A stretch of DNA of 7,918 nt. Source: Candidatus Zixiibacteriota bacterium (GTDB taxonomy: Bacteria; Zixibacteria; MSB-5A5; UBA10806). The DNA is taken from positions 1-7,918 of the forward strand of contig DOTU01000028.1 in assembly GCA_003520965.1 (NCBI GenBank), written 5' to 3'. The position numbers and the translations under genes were made by a program. Positions 5,856 through 7,918 of the stretch are shown one piece after another. Positions within the stretch are counted from its first letter, which is position 1. Each line of letters opens with the position of its first letter. The notes under the pieces were generated by a model that saw only the letters and a program-made list of their open reading frames with translations, was not told the origin of the DNA and did no database searches.

Positions 5856-6830
5856 TCAATAGCCGATCTCCGAAGAATCACCAAGATTGACTTTCTGGTA
5901 GTGCCCCGAAAGGCTTGAATTGTTTCCCACCAGGGAAGAATCAAGCACAGAATCGATCACCTCAGCACTCTCAGAAATAATGCTATCCTTAACGATTGAA
6001 CGGATAATCCTGGAATTATCTCCTACGGAAACAAAAGGCCCAACCACAGAATGTTCTAAAACAGCGGAGGGTGAGATAAATACGGGAGGAATGATTACAT
6101 TTCCCTCCCTGTGATCGGTAGATTTGATCAAAGACAGGAGATAACGATTGGTGGCCAAAAGCGCATCAGGTTTTCCACAATCAAACCATCCCTCAACGTT
6201 GAAGGTAGTAATCTTGGCGCCTTTCCTGAGCATCAAAGATAACGCGTCAGTGAGCTGGTATTCACCTCGAGTCTTAATATCTTTCTCGACCAACTCATTC
6301 AAGCTCTTCGTAAAAAGCTCGGTTGATTTGATATAGTAGATTCCTACCAGCGCCAGGTTCGATGTGGGATGTTCAGGTTTTTCAGTTAGGGCAGTTACAA
6401 ATTGACCATCAGTTTCAGCAATACCGAAGCGGCGGGGATCCTCGACAGTTTTGGTACCGATTGAATCGTATTCTCCGTTAATAACCTTATTCAAATCAGT
6501 TTCGAAGATAGTATCTCCGAGAATTATTAAGATCGGCTCTTTCTGAAAGTGCTCCCGCGCAAGATAGATTGCCCAGCCCAGACCTTTTAGCTCCTCCTGA
6601 GTAACAAAGGTGGCATTAACAGCGGGGTAGTTCTTGCGAACATATTCAACAATCTGATCACCCATAAAACCGATAATAATGACAATATCCCGAATCCCGT
6701 AGGCACGAACCTCATCGAGGATATGACCTAAGATCGGTTTTCCGGCTACGTGTAAAAGAGCCTTAGGCGCAGTATGCGTGTGCGGCCTGAGACGAGTCCC
6801 TATTCCTGCCGCTGGTATTATAGCTTTCAA
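5856..6830 (-). CDS. Sugar-phosphate nucleotidyltransferase with left-handed beta-helix tail
   Basis: A 324-residue enzyme of the NTP_transferase (RmlA/GalU/ManC-like) family; it joins an NTP to a sugar-1-phosphate to give an NDP-sugar and pyrophosphate. The opening AIIPAAGIGTRLRPHTHTAP (3-22) is the nucleotide-binding G-x-G-T-R-L-R-P...PK signature with K23. ILGD (103-106) carries the metal-binding Asp, EKP (150-152) the sugar-phosphate Lys, EYQLTDA (190-196) the sugar contact, and GWFDCGKPDALL (214-225) the second metal Asp, D217. Residues about 245-324 hold hexapeptide-type repeats (VFISPSAVLEHSVVGPFVSVG and following), as in long-form archaeal/StrD-type glucose-1-phosphate thymidylyltransferases; substrate remains open. 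The start is TTG (6830-6828): GAGG at 6836-6839 overlaps the TGA of the upstream isomerase, and the MKAIIPAAG terminus fits the family exactly. Confidence 0.93.
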   Translation of the reverse strand: MKAIIPAAGIGTRLRPHTHTAPKALLHVAGKPILGHILDEVRAYGIRDIVIIIGFMGDQIVEYVRKNYPAVNATFVTQEELKGLGWAIYLAREHFQKEPILIILGDTIFETDLNKVINGEYDSIGTKTVEDPRRFGIAETDGQFVTALTEKPEHPTSNLALVGIYYIKSTELFTKSLNELVEKDIKTRGEYQLTDALSLMLRKGAKITTFNVEGWFDCGKPDALLATNRYLLSLIKSTDHREGNVIIPPVFISPSAVLEHSVVGPFVSVGDNSRIIRSIVKDSIISESAEVIDSVLDSSLVGNNSSLSGHYQKVNLGDSSEIGY

Positions 6831-6835
6831 CTTAA

Positions 6836-6839
6836 CCTC
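6836..6839 (-). promoter_or_regulatory. Ribosome binding site of the nucleotidyltransferase, overlapping the upstream stop codon
   Basis: Minus-strand sequence TGAGG-TTAAG-TTG: GAGG shares bases with the TGA of the isomerase and lies 5 nt from the TTG start. The arrangement favours re-initiation by ribosomes that have just finished the upstream gene. Confidence 0.7.
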
Positions 6840-7890
6840 AATTCGCTAATTTTTCCTTCAAGTAATCTATGGCATTCACAGGGGTTGGGTCAACGCCATT
6901 GAGCAGAGCCAGATAGTAACTTGTAAAATCCAGATATTGAATGAAGTAAAATACCCGATCAAGGTCCTGCCCGGAAAGGTTTTCAAGTAATATAACCTTG
7001 ATGCTTTTATCGCGGAGATACTGCATGACAATTTCCATGCGGGCTCTGATACGTTTATGCTCCTGTGAATCTTTTAAAATAACTACGGTATACTTTTTAT
7101 CAAGATCGTAGAGTTTGTGCCATCCAACAAGTTCATTATGATTTTGCTCGGGGAAGACATTGGTAAAAGCGAGTATTTTAGCGTTTTCGCTCAATTGTCC
7201 CTTAAAGCGAGTAGCCACAGCATTCAGTCTTTCATACCCCGAATAAATAACCGGGATAGTGCCGTAAATCTGCCGGGCAAGATCCAGAGCCGGGTTTTTA
7301 TCATCGGCAGGATCATAAAGAGCAGCCCAGTTTTTTAATTGTAATGCTGTTTGGGAGAGCGCCTCGGATTGTTCTTCGCAAAGACCAAGGCGTTCCAGAA
7401 TCATAAGAAGCGGAGCGATAGAATATCCCAAGGCGGCTCTGGGAGGCAGGCCACCTTTAATTTTTACGATTGGAACGCCATCGGATTCAGCTTTGTGAGC
7501 GAGTTTCCCACCGCTGGTAATGGCAATGATATGAGCACCGGTAACAATGGCATCATCATAAGCCGAGAGAGTTTCCTCGGTGTTTCCGGAATAAGAGCAG
7601 CAGATCACTAGCGACTTGCGATTAACGAAGGCGGGAAGCCGGTAGTAGCGACATACCATAAACGGAATTTGAATTTGCCTATAGAGATAGCTTCGAGCGA
7701 TATCGCCGGCAATTGCCGAGCCACCCATACCGGCTACGACAACAGATTGAAATGTCTCCTGCTCCAATCTCATGAGATCGGCATCTCGTCCAAGCTTTAT
7801 GCCCTGCTCCAGATTCTGGGGCATAGCTTTAATGAGTCCGTACATATCTCCCTTGTCGAGCGTTTCTTTGAGGGCCAAAATATCAGCCAT
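6838..7890 (-). CDS. Bifunctional phosphoglucose/phosphomannose isomerase
   Basis: A 350-residue SIS-domain enzyme interconverting fructose-6-phosphate with glucose-6-phosphate and mannose-6-phosphate, of the archaeal-type PGI/PMI family. Numbered from the chosen ATG: GMGGSAIAGD (54-63) and SYSGNTEET (99-107) are the phosphate-binding loops of the first SIS domain, GGLPPRAALGYS (146-157) carries R151, FKGQLSENAK (229-238) supplies E235, and EQNHNE (248-253) supplies H251. The 16-residue E-H spacing matches Glu203/His219 of the Pyrobaculum enzyme. NGVDPTPVNAIDYLK (331-345) is the family's C-terminal signature. The frame is open 8 codons further upstream to a TTG at 7914, but GAGGAGA (7898-7904) lies 7 nt before the ATG at 7890, so that start is preferred. 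It feeds sugar-phosphate supply for the next gene, 7 nt away; a mutase linking hexose-6-P to hexose-1-P is not in the window. Confidence 0.95.
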   Translation of the reverse strand: MADILALKETLDKGDMYGLIKAMPQNLEQGIKLGRDADLMRLEQETFQSVVVAGMGGSAIAGDIARSYLYRQIQIPFMVCRYYRLPAFVNRKSLVICCSYSGNTEETLSAYDDAIVTGAHIIAITSGGKLAHKAESDGVPIVKIKGGLPPRAALGYSIAPLLMILERLGLCEEQSEALSQTALQLKNWAALYDPADDKNPALDLARQIYGTIPVIYSGYERLNAVATRFKGQLSENAKILAFTNVFPEQNHNELVGWHKLYDLDKKYTVVILKDSQEHKRIRARMEIVMQYLRDKSIKVILLENLSGQDLDRVFYFIQYLDFTSYYLALLNGVDPTPVNAIDYLKEKLAN

Positions 7891-7897
7891 GGGAATT

Positions 7898-7904
7898 TCT
7901 CCTC
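7898..7904 (-). promoter_or_regulatory. Ribosome binding site selecting the isomerase start
   Basis: GAGGAGA seven nucleotides before ATG 7890-7888. It lies inside the 8-codon in-frame extension that begins at TTG 7914, so it argues for the shorter protein. A TAA directly precedes that TTG, closing the frame. Confidence 0.75.
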
Positions 7905-7918
7905 GAAAACTCAATTAC

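Noticed and set aside
7891..7914. Eight-codon N-terminal extension of the isomerase from TTG 7914
   Set aside because: A strong GAGGAGA lies inside this extension at ideal distance from ATG 7890, and the family usually starts near that point.

Overview
The window looks like chromosomal DNA of a mesophilic, Gram-negative-type bacterium from the FCB/Zixibacteria neighbourhood. This is inferred from three things. A secreted protein ends in a Por/T9SS type A-like sorting domain. The metabolic enzymes are of bacterial/archaeal 'short' types: an adenosylhomocysteinase without the C-terminal DHYRY-like tail, and a SIS-family bifunctional phosphoglucose/phosphomannose isomerase. Base composition is moderate. 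No rRNA is present, so the phylum is a guess.

Layout: the left part (1-2508) reads on the plus strand. It holds the 3' end of an unidentified protein, then 21 nt later a secreted lamin-tail-domain protein, then after a 364-nt gap a stand-alone AhpD-like carboxymuconolactone decarboxylase family protein. The right part (2965-7890) reads on the minus strand. In transcription order it holds a bifunctional phosphoglucose/phosphomannose isomerase, a sugar-phosphate nucleotidyltransferase (7 nt apart, probably translationally coupled), metK, adenosylhomocysteinase (21 nt after metK) and a cold shock protein.

The two halves converge on a 456-nt gene-free region (2509-2964). It contains a plus-strand hairpin terminator, a strong minus-strand intrinsic terminator, and between them a roughly 175-nt block of nested perfect inverted repeats that can fold as a four-way junction. 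This block is the least explained part of the window and the best candidate for something new, either a palindromic mobile/repeat element or a structured RNA.

Functionally, the minus-strand genes form two pairs. The first isomerises Fru6P to Glc6P or Man6P and activates a sugar-1-phosphate to a nucleotide sugar for envelope polysaccharide. The second makes S-adenosylmethionine (MetK) and removes the S-adenosylhomocysteine left after methylation. A reasonable promoter in front of metK suggests the second pair can be expressed independently. Apart from the intergenic structure, the genes are recognisable families and I see no clear new multi-gene system.
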